DNA of 64,000 nt from Anticarsia gemmatalis. Its lineage: Eukaryota; Arthropoda; Insecta; Lepidoptera; Erebidae. Below the pieces are notes generated by a model that was given only the letters and a program-made list of their open reading frames with translations, was not told the origin of the DNA and ran no database searches. The stretch spans positions 7,700,501-7,764,500 of the forward strand of contig NC_134757.1 of the NCBI RefSeq assembly GCF_050436995.1. The letters are read 5' to 3'. Every line of letters begins with the position of its first letter. The first letter of the stretch is position 1. Position numbers and translations under genes: made by a program. Positions 13,801 to 25,352 of the stretch are shown here, piece by piece.

Positions 13801-15883
13801 AGAAGGAACCCATCGAGTAAGGCACATAGACTTAACAAGAAACAAATGGCGAGAAGCAAACAACCCACACTTATTATAACAATAGTCGTCTTCAAGTTCG
13901 GAAACTGTAGATTTTCGCCAGTCACCCTGTAGTACCTGACCTAGAAAAACAAATTGACATGTAAGACGTCCGTAGTCGAGTGATTATCTAACCCCTGGTT
14001 TCTGAGGTACATTTAACGGTAGTTTATCTATTCAATAGTGTTAAAACTCAAATAAAAAACGTTATTGAATAGATAAACTACCGCTAAATGTGCTCAGAAA
14101 CCGGGGGTAAATAATGTTAAGGTTCATGTTATTAATAAGCACATGAATCTCACCTGCTTTACCTCACTTATTATACCGAATGACTATGAATTCATTAGCT
14201 TTAACCCTGAGGCTCTATTTCAACAAAGTAGATAGATAATTATATAAATTAGATTATGTAATTAGCCTAGATACCAGATAGATATAAAACAGACAATACC
14301 GATTAGTTTTATTTTAAATCTCTTGACAACAGCTGGTAATTTAAATTACTTTTCGAATGAAATATGAATATTTTGGAATAGTTACTAACTTGGAATTTTC
14401 CCCAGTTAGTTTTGTAGATGGCAACTTGGTGGGCGACGCCCCATCCTACGAATGGTATCCAGAAGTGTGGTACAAGAAATATGACGAAGATAATAGCGTA
14501 GATGTAGTCGTCAAAACGCCTGATGGATCGTAGTATCATGATACGTTCGTAGCCCACCACCAACACGACCACGGTCGCTACGATGTAGAAACATACGGCG
14601 TACATCGTAGCTGATGACTTCCAACTGAATGTAATGGTACCTAAAAGCAAAATTCAATTTATTTCATCTACCGCAATCACGAATTTGGTTTGAATTTTAT
14701 ACACCAATCATTTCGAAACTATCACATAGATACCAACTAAACATAAATATTTTCTTTATTTCAATCGGTTATATTAAGTTAAATATCTATTTTCCAATAA
14801 ACTAGTCAACACAAGTCTCAAAATGTACCTTCGCAGTTTTAGGTATACAAGTACTCACCTACTTACTTATCTTTATAGGCTTTTCTTTGTTTGATTTGAC
14901 CGAGCCTTAGCGAAATTCTCTTACAAAATAATATTAAAGGAATTTTCCTGTTTTTAACGCGATCAAAGATTTTAATCTTGTTTATTCATTTGCCGTGAGC
15001 ATTTCGATGACAGAAAGCAATTTTTTTGGAGAGCTACTATCATATTCCAAACAGACAACATTCAGATTCCTTAAGAACGGTAGGTAGGTATTTGAAGATT
15101 ACTACGATCTGTTTGCGTTCCAAAACACCTTGCTAATCGTGTTCAAGTTATTTGGCGACAACTACACATTTGGTGGTTATATTTTCTTTCCTTCCAAAAC
15201 TTAGATGTACAAGATATGTAAGTTCTGCATCATAACAAAGTGGTAACCGGCAAGCAAAGATAATATGACATCCCATGGAGAAAGGAATCCGAAAAAGTCT
15301 TACGACATTATATTACCTATAGTCAACTGTCTTCACCCACTCACTAACTTTCGAGTTATGCTAGTAAGCACATATACTTATTTGAGGGGGTGGTACCTGG
15401 ACGTGATCGTGTGATCGGCATGACGGCAAGAGCGCGGAACAGCACCAACAGCAGCTTGTGGTCGCGGTAGAATTGATCGTGGATCTCACACGTGTCTCCG
15501 TCTTGTGAAGACAACATGTCACGTTGTTCCTGCTCCTGAACAACACATTAACACATTTTTAATCGGTTCCGAATTACATGGAACAAATTAGGCCGCTGTG
15601 TCAAGTGTTTCAACGGATCTAAAAGGCCGATTTAAATAAATTAAAGCCATAAAACGGTTATTTTAATAACTTGTAAATGTTTCAAAAACTACATGGCGTT
15701 CTGTAATGAACTACTATGAACTGTACCTACGTGAGTAATTTAACTAAAATAGTCTTTATTTTGACTTACATAGTCTCTTTGCGTCCTTTCATAAACCGCT
15801 TTATTTTGTTGAACATGTCTCATGTCGTAGTCCAGCAGGGTTCTATCGATGCCTTCATCGAAGAGGTGGTCTGGTATCGTCAT
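7856..15883 (-). CDS. Sugar-type gustatory receptor (Gr5a/Gr64-like), 9 coding exons, 433 aa
   Basis: A seven-transmembrane ligand-gated taste channel of the insect sugar-receptor clade, expected in the dendrite membrane of gustatory neurons. Exons in transcription order: 15883-15770, 15535-15397, 14640-14390, 13940-13680, 13385-13258, 12935-12776, 11566-11495, 10061-9972, 7942-7856; all junctions are GT-AG and all phases agree. Seen: start MTIPDHLF; an N-terminal helix ending AVMPITRSRPG; hydrophobic segments in exons 3, 4, 6 and 9; GNAYARTY in exon 5; NITIAVYGALSEI across exons 5-6; QAIEMNPAVVSLKGYAEVNR in exon 8; and the C-terminal gustatory signature as IYLIVLLQF (family TYhhhhhQF). The exon 5 donor must be AT|GTGGGT to keep frame. 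Length is normal for sugar receptors (about 430-470 aa) and no disabling change is visible, so it looks functional. Lepidopteran members are called Gr4-Gr8, but I cannot assign a number. Introns carry a hairpin MITE and two Lep1 copies. Confidence 0.92.
9205..9440 (-). repeat. tRNA-related SINE
   Basis: In reverse it shows a tRNA-like head: GTGCGGTCGGCAGTGTATTG, then GGTTTAAATCCTGGGACGGG as a B-box-like block. It lies in intron 8 of the gustatory receptor gene. Confidence 0.4.
10454..10874 (-). mobile_element. Lep1-like Helitron with a 148-bp tandem duplication
   Basis: A full copy reads from CTAGCTGACCCGCGCAAC to AGTATAGAT (10454-10726). Its final 148 bases (from about 10579: GCCTTCCTCGATAAATGGGC through the CAAA repeat and GTATAGAT) are then repeated directly at 10727-10874. 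It lies in intron 7 of the gustatory receptor gene. Confidence 0.8.
11034..11288 (-). mobile_element. Lep1-like non-autonomous Helitron
   Basis: CTAGCTGACCCGCGCAAC to AGTATAGA, same orientation and same intron as the copy 160 bp away at 10454-10874. Confidence 0.8.
12540..12750 (+). repeat. Dispersed repeat of unknown class
   Basis: From TATATAAAAATCTTGTGTAA to ACGTTTGCCGGATCCGTTAG. The second half recurs at 60495-60605 (GAGCATATTGAGTAGGTCTG, AACGTTTGCCGTGTCAGTTA). It lies next to exon 6 of the gustatory receptor. Confidence 0.45.
13991..14108. mobile_element. Hairpin MITE, 118 bp, in gustatory receptor intron 3
   Basis: ACCCCTGGTTTCTGAGGTAC at one end and CTCAGAAACCGGGGGT at the other; the inner arms GGTAGTTTATCTATTCAATA and TATTGAATAGATAAACTACC pair exactly. 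The same family as 46614-46819. Confidence 0.7.
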
Positions 15884-17503
15884 GTTGCTGGAGACCAGTA
15901 TCACCAATAAACGTAGACTGAATGCTGCATTCAGTACTGAAATGTGGTGCGGGTTAACGGTAAGCGCCTTGACACTATCGGAAAGTCAACAAAGTGAGTA
16001 AATTTAATTAAAATTTAAAGTAAATGACGATGTCGTTCTTTGCATATCAATGTGCGATCAACCGCTAGGCCTACTGAAGTTAGTGTAAAGGTAGCGTTTA
16101 GTCTCAAGGTTCCTAATAAAATATTGACGTAGACCTAGATTGTTAACGATAATGACGCTGCAGTCTTGAATAAATTACGTGGTTAGGTCTTTAACGTTTC
16201 TAAGTTAACGATACTATGATAAAGTACTTCTTTTGCGTCAATTAAAACAATGAGGTTCTTGAGAAGCTATAGGTATAGGCAGTTAATTATTTTTTTGTCA
16301 ACCAAGAAATTTTGGAGATATGTTTCTACTTGGGTACCTTATGATTAGTTATGATTTTTGAAGTAAAGCCCCGCTTCTCAACAGTATTTATTTTGTAGCG
16401 ATAATCAAGAAGCCCTTATGGACGAGAAAATACAGTTATAGACGACGTGTGCGTTATGCAATTTTTCGAACTAGAAAGCGGATATTGGTGGGCCGTTATC
16501 CGATTCTCTGAAGAAATAAAATAATATATATTCTCTGTTGAATGCAAAAAGTAGGTATTTAAAAGTGAAAGCAAATAACTTTAAAAAATGTTTTATTATA
16601 TGTTTTTATATACATAGGTACATTTTCATATCATAATAATGGACATTGGCGGAGCCTGTATATAACAATGTTTATTAATACAATCTTTGTTTCATATTTC
16701 CTTCATTCTTTATTGTAAAGTAATTTGGTATATTAACAAAAATCCTTAGGACTAAAACAAACTTAATACATAATAATAATCACAATTACCTCTTAGAATA
16801 TAAAAAATAAAAACATAAATCTAGCCTGTCGTTAACCAAAAACATGCCCAGCAATTTAATGTCTTATTTAGGGCCTGCACAAACAAGGGACAGTACTTCT
16901 AAACTTTTTGTGACCGCGTAGTGGTATTCGAGCTATGAGTTTCCGTGCTTCGGAGGGCACGTTAGAAGTCAGTAGTTATCAATTTATTAAGATAATAGTC
17001 GCTAAGTCATGCCAAAGGTCTTCATTACATTATCACACTAGGTTGACCACTATCTACAGGGTGAATGAAATAAATAAATAAATATCAATTTTGTAATTAT
17101 ATATAAGAGGGAGAAGACCAAATATTGCATAGCTTATAAGAGTTTACACGACGTTTTTAGTACGCTTGACGGACAGTACGCGTTGGTACACAGCGTTAAA
17201 AAGAAATACGATCTTATTCTTGCTACCTCATTGGATAACGCTCGTGATTTTAGGCTGTCAACAAAAATTCCCTTGTCTGCCCAGGCCTTTATATACATGA
17301 TACATAATAATCAGACGTAAAATATTAACATAAGATGTAATAAATACTATATACATTCACCTCCTTTTGAGTCTAACTCATTTACTTCTGCAAGATCGAT
17401 TATTTACAGTTTTTTGTTTTTCAAATTTTAATTCTTAACAATTTTCATGGCATGTTCTTAGACATAGGACAGACTTGTGACAGTGTTAGTGACAGTGCAT
17501 AAG
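15884..17503. other. Space between CHMP2B and the gustatory receptor
   Basis: Should contain the CHMP2B 3' UTR (AATAAA on the minus strand near 16713-16708 or 16986-16981) and the receptor promoter just above 15883. I see no TATA box placed convincingly. A SINE-like repeat is at 16915-17060. Confidence 0.4.
16915..17060. repeat. Dispersed repeat, copy of the 5340-5590 family
   Basis: Shares GTGCTTCGGAGGGCACGTTA, the GATAATAGTCGCTAAG block and CACACTAGGTTGACCACTA with the copy at 5340. It lies just downstream of the CHMP2B stop, perhaps in its 3' UTR. Confidence 0.45.
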
Positions 17504-19702
17504 TTAAGACTTAAGTTTAGCCAGTTGTGCCATGAGTTCTTTGTCCGCATCGGCGGTAGATTCCCCAAGTTTGTTGCGAGCCACTGATGGAGCTCCTGCC
17601 ATCTGTAATTTAGAAAAAAATCCTCATTAAAAGTAATAACAAACAATTGGCGGGTGAAAAATCTGTCACGTATCTGCTGGATAACCTCATAACCGCGGTC
17701 TTTTTCTTCTGAAGCTACCAAATCACAAATTTAAACCGTTAGGGCCTCTTCCCAGAATAAGGGAGGTTTTAATTTTGAGTTCACCACTCTGGCCAAAAGC
17801 AGGTCGAAAACTTGGTATACCTTCAAGTCACTCTCTTTAAAACAGTAAGTAAATATAATAAAGAAAAATAATTTGCTGTCAGTTTTAGTGAAACAACAGG
17901 AAACACTGACCTTGCCACTAATTTCAATGCCGATTTCGTCAAGCACTTGGTTTACGATTCCTTCAGATTCTTCCTCATCGCCAGACTCGCACATTATGTC
18001 GTCCAGAGTATCTGCAACTATACACAAAGCATTAGCAATTAAATCGAAATCACAAAAATAGGTACTTTACAATAATATCCTGTAGACACCGGAAATACCA
18101 TAATGAAGCTAATAATTTTACCCAAATTACATAGGAACCGAGCATATCAGCTAATAAAAAATTTGATCCTTATTTCAAAATGTATAAAAATGCCAACTTA
18201 CTCATCTCATCAGTCATGTCCATCTTAGCATTAGCTTGTTTGAATGCCTCCATGTCCTTGGCGATTTGATGTGGGTTCATCACCTTGTTCATGTTGCCCA
18301 TGGTCTTGGCTGTTGTGCCCATAGCATTGGCAATTGCTATGTTTGCGCCCATCGCTTTATTGTGAATCTGGACGCCTGTGATCTGTATATATAGAAAATT
18401 GTTTATAAAGGCAAGGTGCCTAAAGATGTATAAATTGTGCAACAAGCTAATATCTTCTAAATATGTGTATAGTTTTGGAATTCTTATATCCCTTTAATAG
18501 ACTACTGTCCTCTCATTTACATATAATTATAACAAATAAAAGTTTGTATGTTAATTATAGTTTTGGGAAAAACATTCAGTTACTGGGAATCTATGTATCT
18601 ATAGTGTTCTGTTATTTCTTAAACCAATAAATGCAATCATAAAAGACATTGCCAAAGAATGGATTAAACAATACAAGCTCTAATAGTATCTACTCTCTTT
18701 GTGCTTTATAAAGTTCAGTTATAATATTAAATACTGCATGTATTTGAATACTAACCTTACTGTTAGCAGCATACATTCTATTCTTCTGTTTTCTTAATTG
18801 CACCAACTGTTTTGCTAATATTTTACACCCATCATTGTTGCCTTCTTTAGCCATTTTTTTTATTTCCATCTCCTGTAATTGTATAAAAAACATTGAAGAT
18901 ATATCCTTCCTGAGTGGAAAATGTGCCACTTTCCTACTAATAACCTATAGGTTTGTGAGTACATAATATGTATGGAACTCTATAAACGAACATTACTAAA
19001 CGGTTTTTGATGATACAGATAATTTATAACTGGAATAGAATAATTTTTACCAGTGGAAATATCTTTAAAAGGACAAAATCTTGGTCAGTAGTTTGTAATG
19101 AACGAATGTATATGCGTATCTACAAAGGACTTACCAATTTTTTTTCTTCCCTTTCAAGATTTGCTTTATCCCTGTCCAAGTCTCGAGCTGCCTTGCGTAA
19201 TTCCCTGTCATTTTGCCTCTGTTGTTCTGTAATAATAATGTTATGTTATCAATTTAAAAAGTAAACATGTTGTACTCGAAACTACTTTCAATAAGAACAC
19301 CATTTACATAATCAACTAATCAAAGCTTGAGAGTCGCATGTTTAACAAAATGGTATCATTTCTTTATGGATTTCCTAGATTAATCTTTTTATAGACATGA
19401 CTATTTTAACAACCTTGTAGAGCAATTTCCTACAATAAATGAATACGACATCTTAGGACGCTTATGCCACTAATGGCGTTTAAATTATTCGGTAAATAAG
19501 TTTTGATCGTGTATACCTTAACAGCATAGAAGAACGTTAACAAATTTATAATCTCAATTTTAACAAACAAGTTCATAGAAAGAAAACAAAGATAACTTGG
19601 GCAATTGTTACTCTAGTGAATTTCAAACAATTATTATTTTAGCTAATGACGAAACTTGTTCTTACCTTTTACTGTAGGGGCTTTTCCAAATAACCAATCC
19701 AT
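17504..19702 (-). CDS. CHMP2B: Charged multivesicular body protein 2B (ESCRT-III subunit), 6 exons, 210 aa
   Basis: An ESCRT-III subunit (Vps2 family) that co-assembles with CHMP3/CHMP4 on endosomal and other membranes to drive scission, and recruits the ATPase Vps4. Exons: 19702-19666, 19226-19135, 18872-18756, 18382-18202, 18017-17911, 17602-17504; phases all agree and the stop is TAA. Seen: start MDWLFGKAPTVKEQQRQND; a basic helix 1; EMEIKKMAKEGN and CKILAKQLVQLRKQKNR in the core; then DTLDDIM, DEEESEGIVNQVLDEIGIEI and SGKMAGAPS. These last blocks match CHMP2B rather than CHMP2A. The C-terminus DKELMAQLAKLK is a MIT-interacting motif with Gln where the consensus has Arg. Length is close to human CHMP2B (213 aa). 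The exon 5 acceptor is TATAG|TTGC, not the nearby TTGCAG, because only the first keeps frame. It lies between the gustatory receptor and the phospholipase B-like gene on the same strand. Product identity is near certain. Confidence 0.97.
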
Positions 19703-21452
19703 GATCTAACTAGTTTAAGTAGAATAAAAATGTACAAAATACAATATTCAGTGTTTAAAGTATTGTGAAATGAAAATGATTATTTGCAAAACAAACCGAT
19801 GACACACACCTGACTCTGACTCACTATTTTGACATTGACAGTTCATTGCCTGTTTCTGACCGACTTCTTAAATTTCGTGTAGAAATCCTTATAGTCGCTT
19901 TAGTTTAAAAATCTTTAGTATTATAAATCCAGTCCCATATCTTTAAAGTACCTAATAAGAAAACAGAAAAAAATAGTTTTTCTCAATCATTAATAACTGA
20001 GAAGCTGTATGGTAGGTATATGCATACCTACCTATAAAAGCCATTTAATTTTCGTTGTACGGCAATTCGAAATCTGGAATAAGTTAAACAGAATCCGTAT
20101 TCCTAAATTACCATAATCAACTATAATAAATAATTAGGTTCAACTAAAATTGTACTGAATAGAAGCGTTTTGGAGCTGTCAGAGTATTGCGTCTTTTTAA
20201 ATTTCAGATTTAAACACGGGAACTCGTTTAACGTGTTAATTTAGCATGAAGGTCGGCTTGTAAGAATTAAGTACTTACAAAGAAACTACCTAGGCTGGAC
20301 TGTAGAATTGTTTATCACGGTTAAGTGCTAAATAAGAATGCTTAAATGTTTAAAAAGCCACAATTTATTTTTTTGGCTCGTAATTACCGTAGAATTTTTA
20401 AGTTTCCCTATTCGTTAAAATCAAATAGGTACAGTCAACTTACAACGTATTAGGGTGTTGTATAATATAATACGATCTGCTAGTGGTAATCTAGTTATCT
20501 GCTTCAAAATATTGAAATAACAAGAAGCCAAAAATACCAAAAGTAAATAAAAATGACTCTTGTTATATTCTCTATCTAATAATGGCTCGTGTCTTCTTTT
20601 TCAGTCATTGAAATATTGTATATAATTTAGATTTAAATACTTAGTTCGTGAGTAGGTCTTCTAGGTACTAGGTATAGTTGGGAATGTGGCAGGAAGGAAT
20701 AGGGAATAATTATTTGCTTATTAATTATATCTAAACATAATAAATAAGAAAATAATCACATGATCTATTTTATTGATAGACATTTTATTTTCGAGAGCAA
20801 AATCGAATATTTTAAGTCACTTCATTTTTATTAAACAATCACATTATGTCATTTTATATCGATACATAACAAAATACTTATGTAGAAAACATTTGCAGAT
20901 GTATAAAAAATAAATAAGTACAGAATCAAGTACAAAGCCGTTCTGTTTTTTATATGAATTTGATGTGTTTAAACAAAACATAATGATGAAAGTATAAGTA
21001 CATACTTAAATAGATATTTTTATAGACCAATTTTGAAGAACTTCTATGTCTAGAATTCTAGAGTAACATGATTGCAGTTTCAAATATTTGTCAGCTAGTC
21101 TCATTTTGTATAGCTTTGGATCTGTAGCAACAAATCCCAAGTTAGGCAACAAAACACTAATAACTTGAATGGAACTAAAACACATTTTATACAAACGAAT
21201 TTAACGGGACAAACATAAATCCAATAAATAATCTTAATGTAATTAATGAACTAAAATTACAAACTGAGTCTAATGTAAATTATTAAATTGGTTCGTAATC
21301 CAAAGCGCAGACAGGGCAAGGCATAAAGCTATCGAAGATGTCTATTCACGAGAATTATTGTCAAAGTATTTTACCGTCCACATAATTGAAAGTGATGAAC
21401 CAAGGCTTAAACTTAAATTAAATTATTATGAAAAGTATGATGACTTGGAGAT
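19703..21452. other. CHMP2B 5' flank and phospholipase B-like 3' UTR
   Basis: The CHMP2B start region is at 19703-19860. On the minus strand AATAAA signals lie at about 20831, 20790 and 20774, giving a 3' UTR of 600-700 bases for the phospholipase B-like gene. Nothing else recognised. Confidence 0.4.
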
Positions 21453-24400
21453 TCACCACGACCAAGAAGGCGAGAACGGTTCAAAGGCCCACCTGTCGGG
21501 CAAACCTACATGGGATACGTTCTGATAAATGCTTTCAGACCAACTAAAAGGCTTAATAAGGTCTTTGTTAAGTAACTCCATTTTATCTTCTTCAGCTTTC
21601 TCTTGTTGATGTTTCACAATGTCTACGATTTCAATACCGGTTATGTTAGGGTTGTCGTTAAGCAATTTTGTGTAAATAGGCACAATGTTTCCTTTGTTCA
21701 AAGCTATTTGGGTCTTGTTTGGTTGAATTTCTGTGTACGTTGGTCCGGATAAAGCGAAAAATTCCAGAGTGGTTTTGTTGAGAGTTCCTGTAAAATAAAT
21801 ATTTAATGTATTAGACAAACGTCCATTTATTGTTATGAATCTTAGTAAAATCGTAAGGTATAATCATAGGTTTCCAATGTGCGCGATAGCGCCCCCTAGT
21901 GGACGCTGAAGCATTTCGTAAAGTAAAATATCAATGAATATCGAGTAAAAGGGGGCGCTGAATTTATTTTTTCTGGAACGGGTATCCAAAAAGTTAGGGA
22001 AATATACCATACTAGCTGACCCGCGCAACTTCGCTTGCGTCACATAAGAGAGAATGGGTCAAATTTTCCTCGTTTTTGTTACATTTTTTTACTGGTACTC
22101 TGCTCCTATTGGTCGTAGCGTATGATATATTGCCTATAGCCTTAATCGATAAATGAGCTATCTAACACTGAAAGATTTTTTCAAATCGGACCAGCAGTTG
22201 CTGAGATTAGCGCGTTCAAACAAACAAACAATCATACAAACAAACTCTTCAGCTTTTTAATATTAGTATAAAAGTATAAAAAAAAATTAGATAACTTACC
22301 GCTGACGACTTTAGTATCAAGAACACCGTAGGCTTCTTTAACCAGGCTAGCGAGATCCCCCCTCACACCGAGCACAGACCAGTAGCTGGAGTCACGGAAG
22401 ATACAGTCCACATCGTTGGAGCACTCCTCTTTGTCGCTAGTGCTGTTCCCCTCCGTTAAGTTGTTATGTCTCATTAACGCTAGGATGCTCTCTAGTGATG
22501 TGGCGTTCTTATAACCATGCTTAAATAATAGTGCTCGGGGAGACTCCGATTCGGAAAAGATGTCACCGTGTAGCTCTTTCATTTGATTTACGTGTGTTGT
22601 TTCGGCAATGTCCTGGAATATTGAACCACCTCGTTGTAATTTAATTTACTCTTAAATAATAAATGCTACTCTCTTGTAATAATGTCTACTAATAAATGCT
22701 GCTATGCTCTTAAATAATAATTTAAGCATTAATTTAATTTAGGCATTAAGTTTGAACCTGTTATTCGTTTCCATAGATTGTTTATATAGATTTCAATTTC
22801 TATTTGTATGCTTACCTTGAAAAACGGTAATCCATATGTAGCCCAATAGCCTTGTTTCAGGAAGGCATCAGACAAATCAGCGGAGTGCGCCAGTCCAGGA
22901 ACTTGCTCAATTAGTGCGACTAAACCTTTGGAGTGACCGTTGTTGTGACGAAATACTACAATGTGCCTGACATTCCTGGAAAATAGAAAATTGCTTGATT
23001 AAATATATGTTACTGAAAGATGGTCACGATTTTTTAGGCTGTACCTATAACTCTCATTATAAACAAAGTAAATGGATGGGCTATTGTAGTCTGTAGACCA
23101 TGTCAAAATAAATAAGCCTTTAATAATCGTACACGTTTTTAGTAGGTAATTCATTTCGAAACGTCATTTTTGTTCACCGCTGTGACTATAAATACGACAA
23201 ACATTGACATAAAGATAAGAATTACTTACTTGTCGACTGTACTCTCTGTGACAACATCGTGGTATTCAGGTGTGTTGTCTTCCGTTCGTGGCGTGAGAGT
23301 ATGGAGGTGGTCGAATTTGTTGAAGTCAACGACAAGCCACTGTTTGCTCGCAGTTCCAGAGTTACTGCTCACAAGAATGTGACCCCATGAAGTGACATTT
23401 ATGGCCAGGCGGTTGGCCGCTGCGACACGAGGTCCCACTGGCACCTGTAATACAAATGACTTATTAAAAATATTCCTTGCTTTGACCTTAATTCGTTATC
23501 TATACCAACAGTAAAACGAATCAGTTTTTTATCAATACAATTCTACTCACTTGCTCATAAATGTTAACTTTCTTAAGGAGTTTGTTGTTGTAATTCCTCA
23601 AAGCAGTGCCTGTAACAGCCATCCTGTGTTTTTCACCCTTCACAATGTAGAATTCGTCTTGGCTAGTGATTGAACCTGGGTATCCTGAGAATTCAATGGA
23701 AGTTCCTTGCACCAATTCGGAACTTTTGAATGTTTTATGGTAATTTAGAGTGTATTTTTTCAAAATACGAGTCATTGAACTGTATGTGCCAGCGGCATTT
23801 TGTGAAACATATAATTTCTTCGTAGGAGTGCCGTCTTCTGTCTTATCATCAACTACTCGCAACAAAGCGCTGGACAAATGTGGTAATTGGTAAATGGGGT
23901 CATCATCGATTGAGACGTTAATTTTACGTTGAATGTCAATTGCTTCGGACACAAAATTTAGCCAGTATAAGTCTAATATGTCTGTTCTGTAATCCTTCAT
24001 GCAGCGTTCGACTCCATGCTTCCATCCGGTATATATTCCGCTGATTTGTGTGTAGTAGAGAAACACCTGAAATAATGACATTATTCATCAGTGTTGTTAA
24101 CAAACTTGTACGTAGATTGCCTAAGTAATATGATTACTATGTCTAATTAATACTTAAGTTCAAAAGTTATATATCTTACTTGGTGCCAAAACGGATCGTC
24201 CTCAGCATGTTTTTCTGCGTGTGTCTTCCACGTTTTGACAGACTCATCGAGAGCATCTCGGAACTTGTCGCATTGCTCCCCTACCGACGGTGAGTTGCAC
24301 TTGGCTCGGATGGTATTCTCCAAATGCTTGTGGATCAGAGACCAAGTGAGGGCACCCTCCACGATGCCCGCGGCGTACGCTTGGTTTTCGTCCGAGTATG

Positions 24401-25074
24401 ATGGGTCTGTTTCAACTTCTAGAAGCGACCAACTGTGGAACAGAAATTATGTTTAAATTAATTTTAAGCACGTGGGTGTATTACTGTAGTTGTAAAAGTA
24501 AGCACTGTTTTAATATATTTTTAAGTATTTAAAAGCTTTAGACTCACCCAGCATTTTCCATGTCCATTCTAAAGTATGCTCGTGCAACACCTCTGGGTAT
24601 GTCTGCTAACTCATTGCTCTGTCCCCAATATTCGATACGATAACCAGTCTTGTTTGAGAAAAACACAGTAACTGCATAATTTCCATCTCCCTGAATTCTG
24701 CAAACAGAATAATTTCAACCCTTAGTCAATTTATATAGGTTCCTAGTTGGTGTATACGAATATAAAGATATCTATAGCTCTGATCTGAAATGGTTAGAAG
24801 TAATTGTGATACTTGTATCTATCATTACGATATTGTGAACGATTTGCAATGCTATTTGTACATAATCGTTTTCCGGTTTTCGCTGATACCATATCTATAA
24901 TGACATCTAAATACTATACAGTTTACTAACAGGAAATTACCACATAGATACTAACCTCTCAATCTGTCCGAAGAAGAGGGCCAAGATAGCGAGAACCCCG
25001 AGAATGCCAAGGATGTAGGAGCTAATCTTCGTCTGGAGCCACGACGCTCCGACGACTTTCAGAATCTTGCTCAT
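21453..25074 (-). CDS. lama: Phospholipase B-like protein (PLBD / lamina ancestor family), 8 coding exons, 686 aa
   Basis: A member of the phospholipase B-like N-terminal-nucleophile hydrolase family (PLBD1/PLBD2, Drosophila lamina ancestor), usually a glycosylated lysosomal or secreted protein that matures by self-cleavage. Exons: 25074-24956, 24697-24548, 24432-24180, 24066-23551, 23444-23230, 22975-22816, 22612-22300, 21787-21453; all phases close and the stop is TGA after PFSPSWSW. Seen: an N-terminal hydrophobic anchor (about residues 18-35); EGALTWSLIHKHLENT in exon 3; YSSMTRILKKYTLNYHKTF and SGYPGSITSQDEFYI in exon 4; ESPRALLFKHGY, ILALMRHNNLTEG and VRGDLASLVKEAYG in exon 7; and at least nine N-glycosylation sequons. 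The family has a catalytic Cys in a CSAL-type context; here the matching text is LSSALL, with Ser near residue 239 (see findings). 686 aa is long for the family (about 540-600). The lama name is by family resemblance, so the exact orthologue is less sure than the family. Confidence 0.92.
21860..21990. repeat. Dispersed repeat in intron 7 of the phospholipase B-like gene
   Basis: TAGGTTTCCAATGTGCGCGA, GCGCCCCCTAGTGGACGCTG and AAGGGGGCGCTGAATTTATT. A second copy at 35525-35600 has TAGGTTCCCAACGGGGATGA and GCCCCCTAGTGGGCGCTTGT. Confidence 0.45.
22013..22270 (-). mobile_element. Lep1-like non-autonomous Helitron in intron 7 of the phospholipase B-like gene
   Basis: CTAGCTGACCCGCGCAAC to about ATTAGTATA; it ends only about 30 bases from the exon 7 donor at 22299. 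Confidence 0.8.
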
Positions 25075-25352
25075 TTTCAAAGTTTAACAAAGTATATAAA
25101 TAAGATATATAAATACTACAAAATGAAAAATATGTTTAGAAATTTAATAACAATGAAGTGACAGTGCGTGTAGATTATTTTCTCCAGCGGGAGAGTGACC
25201 ATCAAAGTTGTGCTGATGCGTCCAGCTGACTACGGTTCTACTGACGATGCTCCGAAAGCTTGGCTCGGAGACGGCATTGGATACGGCTCGAATGCCTTTT
25301 ACTTTTAAGGTGAACTTTTGCACCAGTTTCGTACTAATTTTCCCTTGTAAAC
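25075..25352 (-). other. 5' UTR part of the ATG exon of the phospholipase B-like gene
   Basis: On the minus strand a strong acceptor (pyrimidine tract then TTTGTTTCAG) ends at 25353, followed by 278 bases without the main reading frame and then the start codon at 25074. This implies at least one non-coding exon further upstream, that is, at higher coordinates. Confidence 0.6.

Noticed and set aside
13560..13925. Continuous 121-aa minus frame taken as a stand-alone gene
   Set aside because: Its first part is gustatory receptor exon 4 and the rest runs past the donor at 13679 into the intron.
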